Shown here: one piece after another, positions 46,626 through 57,200 of the stretch
How positions within the stretch are numbered: position 1 is the stretch's first letter
Layout: each line of letters begins with the position of its first letter
Assembly (NCBI RefSeq): GCF_020080835.1
Contig: NC_058166.1
Coordinates: 2,728,001 to 2,792,000 of the forward strand
Origin: Cotesia glomerata
Lineage: Eukaryota > Arthropoda > Insecta > Hymenoptera > Braconidae
DNA: 64,000 nt
Direction: 5' to 3'
Translations under genes and position numbers: made by a program
Notes under the pieces: model-generated
What the model was told of the DNA's origin: nothing
What the model saw: only the letters and a program-made list of their open reading frames with translations
Databases searched by the model: none

Positions 46626-47890
46626 CCAAAAGATTCGGGTTCAATTCCCGGCCCGGGCTGTCCGAAATATTTTTTCTTGCTCTCCTAGCCGAAAGTACGC
46701 TCTTCCTGGCAGCAATTTACTCCAGGAAGAGCAACTTTTATGGCCTGATCTAACGCATGCGCGCTACGCATATTTTCTGGCTCGGCAGCACAGAACCTAG
46801 CTTTCTTTCGTATTTTCGTGGCGAGACCGGCCTATACAGCGAGTTTCAACTGTATATATAACAGTCACAACATCGTCTGTATGTAACATGTCAGCGCATA
46901 AACTAACCAAAAAATGTCAAAAAAATAAAAATAATTTTTAACTAGATCATTGTTAATGAACTATTTAATAATAATACTGCACAAATAATTTATATAAAAA
47001 GTTTAAAAAATAAAACATAATAGTTTTGTGAATTTTATTTGCTTTTTTTTATATTTTGATAGTTAGTAAATCAATGTTTATAAAACTATCCATGTACTCT
47101 ACAAACTTGTAATAATTTAATTTCAATCTTTCTTAGCCGTCGATTACTAATTAAAAACTAATTTTTAATCAACTTAAAAAAATAAATTCTGTAATTAGGA
47201 TGAGTTTAAATATTTGTGACAAATTCTATGCATGATATCACTCTGAATCAGAGCATTTGTTAGTAAAGTTTAAAATAACATTTTTTTTTCAATTTATTAA
47301 CTTTTATTTTTTTTTTTTATACCCGCCCCGACCAGCAAAGCCTCGGCTTCGCCTCGGCTTTGCAAAAGTCGGCGGGCGCCCCCCTGACGCCCGGCAAAAC
47401 CTCGGCTTCGCCTCGGTTTTGCAAAACCCCTTCCACGGGGTTACGTACTTTCGGCTGGATAGCAAGAAAAATAGTATACAACCCATGACCAGAATGTTGG
47501 ATACCCTGACGTATGTGATATGATGGCCGAGGCTACGCCTCGGCCATCATATCCCGTACGCCAGGAAATCTAACTTTCTGGCCTTGGGTTGTAATATGCT
47601 ATTTCGGTTGCCGAAAAATTCTCACTAAGTGGTCCCCCCTTCCCTTTATCTTTTCTTTTCCCCTCTCCCAAAATTTGTCGTTCAATGACAAATTAGCTAC
47701 AAAATGTATATCATTCACTCTCGAAGCATAATTGAGTTACAGTAACTTAAAATGTAGAGCTAGACATACTGTTAAAGTTAATCAAGATAACTATTTTGCT
47801 TTTACTTAACTAAAAATAGTTTAAGTAACTATATTATCACGGTACAATATAATGTATAATTTTAGGTATAAGAACTTCGATTAAATTCAG
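46626..47890 (+). repeat. tRNA-derived repeat split by a GC-rich hairpin element
   Basis: The B box (GGGTTCAATTCCCGG) and start of the tail are at 46626-46676. The tail resumes at 47591 with TTCGGTTGCCGAAAAATTCTC and runs to ~47890, closely matching 58450-58735. Between them is the 46677-47590 insertion. The 5' half with the A box is missing. Confidence 0.6.
46677..47590. mobile_element. GC-rich hairpin-bearing insertion
   Basis: Both a left end (CTTGCTCTCCTAGCCGAAAG) and an inverse at about 47443-47475 (CTTTCGGCTGGATAGCAAG) are present. Inside lie hairpins: GCTCTTCC...GGAAGAGC at 46699-46733, direct repeats of CCTCGGCTTCGCCTCGG at 47341 and 47400, and a long imperfect hairpin (47473-47605) whose apex is ATGGCCGAGGC-TAC-GCCTCGGCCAT. 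These short GC-rich palindromes stand out from the ~70% AT surroundings. There is no coding region. I do not recognise the family. Confidence 0.5.
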
Positions 47891-48011
47891 ATGATTCTAT
47901 CTAACTAGATTTTCTTAGTTCAGAGAACCATATTCTTCCCTAAATATTAAAAAAAATTTTCTTTTATATTTACGGTTAAATTGATGATAAAACTATGCAT
48001 CAGTTGAAGTA

Positions 48012-48781
48012 CCCGAGAAAAAATATTTATATATAATTATATATAAATTGGTTATATATGTAGTCATAATTCATAATTTATTTATTTTACCGAATCTCAT
48101 TATAATATAACACTTATTTAAATAATAAAATAAATAATGATTTTACTATTAGGTAGTAGCAGATCAGACCAAAACATCTCATAGGAAATGTAACAAATTT
48201 TGTATTTCAGAATTATTTAAACGTAATTATAAACATCATTTTACACTTTTTGTAATTACCAAAAAAAAAATTTTTTTCAAAGAAAAAATTTTTATATATG
48301 TTAATTATATATAAGCATATATAATCATATATACTTATATATAATTATATATGGGACTATATATAATCTTGGATGGCTGTATATTGCTCCATATATAGTC
48401 ATATAATTATGTATGATTATATATGACTTCATATACAATTCCATATATAATCATGGATGATTATATATAACTATATATAATTATATATGGAACTATATAT
48501 AATCTTGCTTGGCTGTATATTGCTCCATATATAGTCATATATAATTATATATGATTATATATGACCTCATATACAATTTCATATATAATCATGTATGGCT
48601 GTATATAATTATATATGATTATATATAACCTTATATACAATTCCATATATAATCATGTATGATTATATATAATTATATATGATTATATATAATTTTATAT
48701 AATTATATATGTGATTCCATATATAATCATATATAGTCATATATGATTATATATAATTATATAGAAACATTTTTTCTCGGG
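48012..48781. mobile_element. CCCGAGAAAA-ended TATATA-rich MITE, copy 2
   Basis: Ends CCCGAGAAAAAATATTTATA and inverse ...TTTTTTCTCGGG are flanked by TA on both sides, which suggests a TA target duplication. It lacks the ~360 bp with the 5S-like sequence found in copy 1 (33941-35172). Confidence 0.7.
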
Positions 48782-48799
48782 TATTATCGTATTAAGCAA

Positions 48800-49076
48800 A
48801 AAATTATTAGGTGACTGAAAGGTAGTAACGGATAATGTCTTGGATAGCTTAACTGGAAGAGCTCTTGGCACGTAACCAAAAGATCCGGGTTCGATTCCCG
48901 GTCCAGGCTGTCCGAATTGTTTTTTCGGTTACCGAAAAATTCCCACTGAGGGGCGCCCCTTTTCCTTTATCGTTTCTTCTCCCATCTCCCAAAATTTGTC
49001 GATCAATGAAAAAATAGCTACCAAATGTATATTATTCACTCTCGAAGGATAATTGAGTTCATATTTTTCTCTCAGT
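48800..49076 (+). repeat. tRNA-derived SINE-like repeat, complete copy
   Basis: The core at 48836-48909 has A box TAGCTTAACTGGAAGAGC and B box GGTTCGATTCC. It is preceded by AGGTGACTGAAAGGTAGTAACGG and followed by the usual TTTTTTCGGTTACCGAAAAA and pyrimidine-rich tail. The copy is orientated opposite to those at 846 and 44666. Confidence 0.7.
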
Positions 49077-49258
49077 GTAAGCAATTTAGTATATAATGCA
49101 GTATAGACGCTCCATATGAGGGTACTGTAGGATTAAGAATTTTTGTTAGTTATAAGGAATTTACACATCGCCCTCGTATACGATAGCCTCTGTACGAGGT
49201 GCTTTGCTGGCTACCTAGGTTAAGTTTAGGCGTCGGTTTTAGCCCGGAATCCCCAGAA
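49077..49258. other. Short unassigned stretch
   Basis: Contains an imperfect inverted repeat CCTCGTATACGATAGCCTCTG/GTACGAGG near 49172-49203. No gene or family recognised. Confidence 0.3.
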
Positions 49259-49494
49259 TTTTGCAACCACGCACACTAAATACGTTCTAAAATTTTTTTT
49301 TTTTATTTTCAAATTTACAATAAAATTTTTTTTAATTTCCGAAAATCATAAACAATCATATCGGTAACTTGGATTTTTTAATTTTTTTATTTTGTATCTT
49401 TTTGTAAAGAAAAAAAAAAATTTTTTTTTCCTAATAGTCTTATGAACGTGGACTTGGCGCGACTTTTTTACAGTGAAACTGTTTTTGTTCGGAT
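49259..49494 (-). mobile_element. Half copy of family A element
   Basis: Only one arm of the palindrome (from TTTTGCAACCACGCACAC to GTTTTTGTTCGGAT) is present. It abuts the Crypton-type fragment at the exact point where that gene has its intron, so the insertion or truncation removed everything downstream. Confidence 0.65.
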
Positions 49495-49496
49495 TC

Positions 49497-49879
49497 TAAT
49501 AACCTTTATAGGCAAGTACTGATTGTCCGGAGCTTCACGCAGGAATTGATTGATTTGCTCTGCACTCAATGTTAAAGCTTTTGGGCTTTTAAAACCTTTG
49601 TTTTTTTGCTTTAAAAAAACAATCAATCTTGAATAATTGTAAATATTAATGTTGTGAGTTCACCAAAATAACTCAAAAAATCAGTTTCCGACAGACTTTT
49701 AATTTTTTTGACATTCGCCACTGCATGAATTTTTTGTATGCTGCTTCATACTTCGATCTTGATTTTGCAGGAGTTAAATTATTAATAACCTCATTAGCTT
49801 TTTCACAAATTTCAGGTGGTATAAATTCCTCATCGGCACTTTCAGGGGTTTCTGGAATAAAGTCGGGATTATTGTCCAT
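49497..49879 (-). pseudogene. Crypton-type tyrosine recombinase fragment (copy 2)
   Basis: The start codon is taken as ATG at 49879 (MDNNPDFIPETPESADEEF). It reads through NEVINNLTPAKSRSKYEAAY and KFMQWRMSKKLK, then needs one frameshift near 49690 to continue as SLSETDFLSYFGELT. After a short deletion it resumes as RLIVFLKQKNKGF and LSAEQINQFLREAPDNQYL, ending at the same codon position where copy 1 (20280-20655) has its splice donor. This is the N-terminal, probably DNA-binding, exon of the recombinase. The catalytic part is absent. Confidence 0.7.
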
Positions 49880-50404
49880 TTTCAACCTTTTTTTTAATTT
49901 TAATTTTTTATTTTAATATCGTTATAAGAATATAAACTTTCGATATCAACCTCACTTCTTTAATATTGACAGTTAGATTGTTTTTTTTCTTTTTGTTGTT
50001 TATTTTAATTTTAGCAGATTTAGCAGTCAGTTTGCGTACGACAAGGATAGTTTGCGTGTGCCAAGTTTAATTTGCGTGCGACAAGTAAACTTTTCGCACT
50101 CAAATAACAGTTTAATTTGCGAAAAAACTCACGCATAATTTTAAAATGGGCAAACAGCTCTTTTTCAACCGCAACAGCGAGCGCTAAGATACTACTTATC
50201 CCGCATGAGTAATAAAAAATAAATTTTTTCACTCTAGTGAAAGATCAATTTTTATTTACAAAAAAAAAAATTATTAGCAAAAAAAATATATAATAATTAC
50301 TTCATATTTTTGAAGTGATTGCTTCATTATTATGAACATTAACATTTTTCTATTATTATGTGCGTCATTCCTGTAATATTATAGGAATGACGCACATAAT
50401 AATT
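49880..50404. other. Upstream region of Crypton-type copy 2: direct repeats and hairpin
   Basis: Three spaced copies of TTTGCGT(A/G)(C/T)G(A/C)CAAG start at about 50029, 50049 and 50069. An exact inverted repeat of 21 bp (ATTATTATGTGCGTCATTCC and its inverse, ~10 nt loop) lies at 50344-50396. There is no gene here. The 70-codon minus frame at 50020-50232 is not recognised. Confidence 0.55.
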
Positions 50405-51675
50405 ACCTATACATATTAATATATTCACTGATGACGCTGTTTTATGACGTTATTAAATCTATACAAGATTGTCTTTACTTACAAACGAACATTGATGTCT
50501 TCTCACTTTGGTGCAGAGACAATAAAATGTTACTTAATAAGACTAAATGTAGAATAATATCCTTTGTTAGAAATAAATCTCAAATTGTCTACGATTATAC
50601 CATTGAAGGTACTCCAATCACACGAGTAAATAATTGTAAGGATTTAGAAGTTATTTTTGATCAACAGCTTACTTTCTCAGAGCACTATAAACATATAATA
50701 ATATCAGCAGCTAAAACCCTCGGATTTATAATAAGATTAACTAGAAAGTTTAAAAACCTTAATGTAATTAAAACACTACGTTGCACTAGTGCGACCCAAA
50801 CTTGAATACTCATCAGTATTCTGGTCACCAACTTATAGATCACATATATCTAGTATTGAAAAAATACGACGAAAATTTTTGAAATACTTCTTGTATAAAA
50901 AATATGGCACATATCCTCAAAGAGGATCTGACTATCTAGCTATGTGTTGATGCTAACATTTTGAGTCTGGAGGAAAGAAGAATTTGTGCTTCAGTTCTCC
51001 TGCTCGCAGGTCTATTAAAGGGAGACATTATATGTCCCAGATTTCTGCAACATATTCCTATTTCTGTTCCCCAGATCCAAACTAGATCAGCCCTACCATT
51101 CTATCTGCTACAGGCAAGAAATAATATTATGTTAGCATCGCCGTTGTCTAGAATTTTAAATATTAGTAATTATATCACAGAAAATTGCGATTCAGTTGAT
51201 CTACTGGGTTTTAATCAAGATCATAGCCACAGCACTAATGTACTTGCATCATTGTTAGTATCCCTTAGATAACTTTAGATAACTTTAGATAATTTTAGAT
51301 AATTCTAAATAATTTTAGATAATTCTAAATAATTTTAGATAATACTAGATTGCTAAAAACAATCGCAAATAATATTTTTACTAAAACTAGTGTATATTGT
51401 TAATTTTGCATATCTCTGATAATTATAAAAAAACTGTATATTCAATACTATCAATTTTTGTAAATTATAAACATACTTTACTAATCTATATAAACTTAAT
51501 TTAACAACTTTAAATGTAAACTAATATTGCGCACTTAGTCTAACTTAAATAATTTAAATAATTTGTTAATCAACACAGTATTCAACTTTGTATTATATTA
51601 TTCAGAGACCCTGTTATTGGCCATTTGGCTGTTGGGTCGTGTAAAAAGAAAATAAAAATAAAAATAAAATAATAT
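50405..51675 (+). pseudogene. Jockey-like non-LTR retrotransposon, 3' fragment
   Basis: The frame at 50431-50805 encodes the region after the reverse transcriptase catalytic box: DIFSLWCRDNKMLLN-like text followed by NKTKCRIISFVRNKSQ and LTFSEHYKHIIISAAKTLG. The end of the polyprotein follows in another frame (50961-51272, SLEERRICASVLLLAGLLKG), with a frameshift between them near 50800. The 3' end shows TTTAGATAA-type tandem repeats (51268-51350) and an AAATAAAATAAAA tail near 51645-51672. The element is 5'-truncated and dead. The clade assignment (Jockey-like) is from motif style only. Confidence 0.75.
51268..51350 (+). repeat. TTTAGATAA-type short tandem repeats
   Basis: Eight or so units alternate between TTTAGATAAC and TTCTAAATAA forms just after the stop codon of the non-LTR fragment. 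Confidence 0.7.
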
Positions 51676-52364
51676 AGGAACCATTTCTATAATATTGTAG
51701 GGACCGTTCCCATAATATATTGAAGCTATTCCATTATTGTATAGGAACATCCACAGATTCGGTAGAATCTGGCGCCAAGTTCCGTTCAAATCCGTTGTAA
51801 ACGGAGCGCCAGACTACCGAGTGTGTTAACTGTAAGCAGAACGGTATTTTGAGGTTGCAAAATTTTATTTAATTCTACGGTACTTCTTGTTCCTAAATTT
51901 TATATTATAACAGTAATTCATGCTTTATTTTAATGATATTAATTAATTATATTCAATTATAACAATTAATCTACTTGAAATTTTTAAATTTTATCAGCAC
52001 AAACTATAGCAAGCTCAAAAATTTCGATCCTGACTTTTTTTCTATGTAAAAAGTGACATGCCACAGACTAAATAATTCGAGAATACATGGTAATCTTCTA
52101 ATAGATGGGAAACTACAGTTAAAAAAATACATTTCACAGCTTGCATCTACATCTGCCAGGGTGCGCTGGAATTGTTTTTACATAAACTGTAGCTTCAAGG
52201 GGATAGTTTGCTATAAAAAATGCAGCCAACGCGAGATTTAAGTTGGTACCAATTGTAAATTTTTATTATAATTACAAAAAATACTAAAATCCGAAAAAAA
52301 AACAGTTTCACTGTAAAAAAAATCGCGCCAAGTCCACGTTCATAGGACTATTAAGAAAAAAAAA

Positions 52365-53365
<1,001 letters not shown>

Positions 53366-53819
53366 TTTCTTTTTTCTTTACAAAAAGATATAAAATTAAA
53401 AAATTAATAAATCCAAGTAACCGATATGATTGTATTTGATTTTCGGAAATTAAAAAACAATTTATTGTAAATTTGAAAATTAAAAAAAAAAATTTGGAAC
53501 GTACTTGGTGTGCGTCATTGTGTGTTTCAATTTTTTTAAAGTCCTGGTAAATAGATTTTACGAATTTCATTAAAAGTAAAATATTTTGCAACCACGCACA
53601 CTAAATACGTACCAAATTTTTTTTTTTAATTTTCAAATTTACAATAAAATTTTTTTTAATTTCTGAAAATCTTATACAATCATATCGGTTACTTGGATTT
53701 TTTAATTTTTTAATTTTATATCTTTTTGTAAAGAAAAAAGAATTTTTTTTTTTTCTTAATAGTCCTATGAACGTGGACTTGGCGCGATTTTTTTACAGTG
53801 AAACTGTTTTTGTTCGGAT

Positions 53820-54233
53820 TAAGTGATAATTGATTCTCTGTTAAGTTGGAGAACATTTTAAAAATTAATGTACAGCATGATTGATTTCCAATAAACTATG
53901 GGTACGGTTCCCATAATGAGCATAGGATTGATACCTATAATGATCATTTTATTATAGGAACCATTCGCATAATTTTTGGAAAGGTTCCTATAAATTTCTC
54001 TCCGTGTAGTTATGATAAAAAAATTATTTTTGCGATAGTGTCTTAATTTAGAGGAGGAACTGTGATTTGTTCCTTTTTAAAAAAAACTTTGCAACAATCA
54101 AAGTTAGTCGAATCATTTTTAATGTACTGATGTAAAATAACATGTTTTTTTATAATTATATGATAAACTGAATCGAACAGAATTGAACGGCTCAATTATT
54201 TAAAATACAAATAAATCAAAACCTCATGAGTGA
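53820..54233. other. AT-rich stretch downstream of the host gene
   Basis: Contains blocks TAGGAACCATTCGCATAAT and GGTTCCCATAAT and an inverted MITE end CTCCGTGTA near 54001-54009, matching the ACACGGAG type. No gene is seen. The polyadenylation site of the M12B-like gene (minus strand) should lie here, but I could not single out one signal. Confidence 0.4.
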
Positions 54234-57200
54234 TCATTCATCGTCATAATCATCATTATTCGATTGTGATTTCAAACATTCATATTTATTGCGTCCATAG
54301 TTTGCTTGGATAACTTCGACAACTTTCTTTTTCCAGTCGTCTTTTTTAGAGTCATGAACGACGATACTGCCTGTGAAATAGGGGTAGTCCGGTTTGTCCT
54401 CACTATGCGAGACTCCCAATCTGAAAGAAATGTGTCAGTCACCTTTTTCGAACTACAGAAGGAGAATATTGATAACAATTTCTGTGATATTTACGCATAA
54501 GAAACAGCCATTGCATAGATAGCGTTAAAATCTCCCACCAAATCACTGACAAGCACAATTGGTTTGGACGAGCAAATTATTTTTGAAGGTTGTGCTAGAC
54601 CCATCACTAACTTGGCCTTTGTTTTGTCCGGATTGTTGTCACTCAAATAATATCTAGATGCAAAAAAAAATTTTGTTAGGACATCATAAAAAATTTTGTA
54701 TCAAATTTATATGTTAGCGTAGGGATAAATCATATGTTATGATAACAAAGTCTTGGTTATAAGTTATTTATGTGCTATAATAAAACAGTTTGTTATAGCA
54801 GAATTTTTTAGTTCAACAAAATATTTCATTTGGATAAATAAATCGATTTGTTGAAGTAACAAGATTGTTATGTCAGGATAACAACAAATTTTTCGGTGGT
54901 TCAACATAAACCAGTCAGTTGATACAACAAATGTTGTTGTTGAAATAGCTAATTTATTTTCGAAAAATAACTAATTATTTTGTTAGCTAAATTTTCTCAA
55001 AAACATTTTTCTAAGGCAGTAACCAGATTTTCGAGCTCGAAGTTGTATTTTGAGCTTCAAGAGCTTCTAACTTGGCAATAGAAAAGTTTTTGAGCCTTTT
55101 GAACTTTAATATACAAGAAATTCCAGGGATAGCTTTGCAGAGTTAACCATATCCAGGATTTTTAATTGTTACAATAATAAACAAAATTGTAAATTATAAC
55201 TTTAATGAAAATTTTGGAGAAAAGCTTCTCAGAATTTTTACAACTATTTTTGGCAATAAAATCACTTTGTTACAGCAACAAAATTATTTTGTTACAGCAA
55301 CAAAATGAAAGCAGATTAACGGTAACAAAAATTATTTTTAAGTGTTATAAGTTGTATGTAAGTTATAAAAAATAGTTTTATTATGGAAAAATCGTTTAGT
55401 TCAATAAAATATTTTAGTTGGATGAACAAATCGATCTTTTGAAATGATAAGATTGTTATGTCAGGATACCCGTGCAAGAAAAAATTCTGATTCAAAATGA
55501 TTAGAGACCATATTTTGACACAAATATGAATTAATTTTGAGATCAATCCAAATTTGAAATTAATTTGTAGTTAGAAATTAGCATGCCTGTTCAACTTTCG
55601 ATCTTAAGCTTCAGAATTATAATAAAGATTTAAGAATATTAAGGATAAATTTTATATACTAAATATTTTTAAGTCTTTATTAAAAGTTCTGAAGCAGGAT
55701 CAAAATTCTATAGGCGTGCTAATTTCTATTTACAAATCAATTTTAAATTAGATTGATCTCAAAACTAATTCATATTTGTGTCAAAATATGAATTTCAATC
55801 TTAAATTTATTTTGAATCGGATTTTTTTGCACGGGTAACAACAAATTTTTGATGGTTCAACATAAACCAGTCAGTTGATACAACAAATGTTGTTGTTGAA
55901 ATAGCTAATTTATTTTCGAAAAATAACTAATTATTTTGTTAGCTAAATTTTCTCAAAAACATTTTTCTAAGGCAGTAACCAGATTTTCGAGCTCGAAGTT
56001 GTATTTTGAGCTTCAAGAGCTTCTAACTTGGCAATAGAAAAGTTTTTGAGCCTTTTGAACTTTAATATACAAGAAATTCCAGCAAAATCATTTTTTTATG
56101 CAATGATAAGTGTTCGTGATTGTTGAAGTTACTTAGCTTTGAGCGAATTATAAATAACTTACGGAGATATGTATAAGATTACATGGGAATCGAAAGCTTC
56201 TAATTGGTCCTTGTTGTCTTCGAACCAAGCGGTGAACTTCTCAAACTCTGGGGTTGCTTCTCGAAAGTGTACTTCTCGGCGACCTTTGACTATTGATTCG
56301 GCCCGATATTTATCAGTCAGACGATTGTTCTTTAAAGGTTCTATGTCATATACACTTGCACGTGAGGATGGTTCGTATAAGCCCGAAGTCTAGAAAAAAT
56401 AATCAGTTGCTCTGGAGTTTTGCATTCATTGCAATATCTGAACATGATCAACAGGGCCTGGAAGTTGGGGCAAAACAATTAAAAATAAAAAAAGAGCGAA
56501 ATTCACACGACAATGCCTAGCAATAAAACAATAGCGAGCAAATTCACACGCATAATTCATGTCATAGCCTAGAAATTAAATATCAAAACAAAATAAGTTT
56601 GGCAGCAAAAACACGTGTGTTTATGTTGAAGAACTCTGAAATTAGCTGTAAAATGAAATATAAATAAATTTATTACTTGGTGCGCTTGCAGACAAAAAGT
56701 AAGACAAAAAATAATACAAAAAATAAGACAAAAAGTAAGACAAAAAATAATACAAAAAATAAGACATGAAATAAGACAAAAAGTAAGACAACAAGTAAGA
56801 CAAAGAATAAAACAGAAAATAAGACAAAAAATCTGGAAATCGGTTGACCGCGCAGGCCAACCCTAGAATTTCCCGCTAAGTTTGGATTTCAAGCGCCTTA
56901 GAATGAGTTTTTTGGTTAATATTTGAGCTTTTTAAGCTTAAAGCACCGTTTTTCATATATTGAGCTCTTTGAGCTATAAATATTATAATATAAATTTATA
57001 CTATAAATACCGCCTGCGCGGTCAACCGATTTCCAGATTTTTTGTCTTATTTTCTGTTTTATTCTTTGTCTTACTTGTTGTCTTACTTTTTGTCTTATTT
57101 CATGTCTTATTTTTTGTATTATTTTTTGTCTTACTTTTTGTCTTATTTTTTGTATTATTTTTTGTCTTACTTTTTGTCTGCAAGCGCACCAAGTAATAAA

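Noticed and set aside
47257..47523. Proline-rich small protein in the GC-rich island
   Set aside because: Both strands are open because of the palindromes; no start context or homology seen.
54306..54500. Plus-strand 64-codon frame at 54306-54500
   Set aside because: Antisense to exons 6 and 7 of the M12B-like gene, with no independent support.
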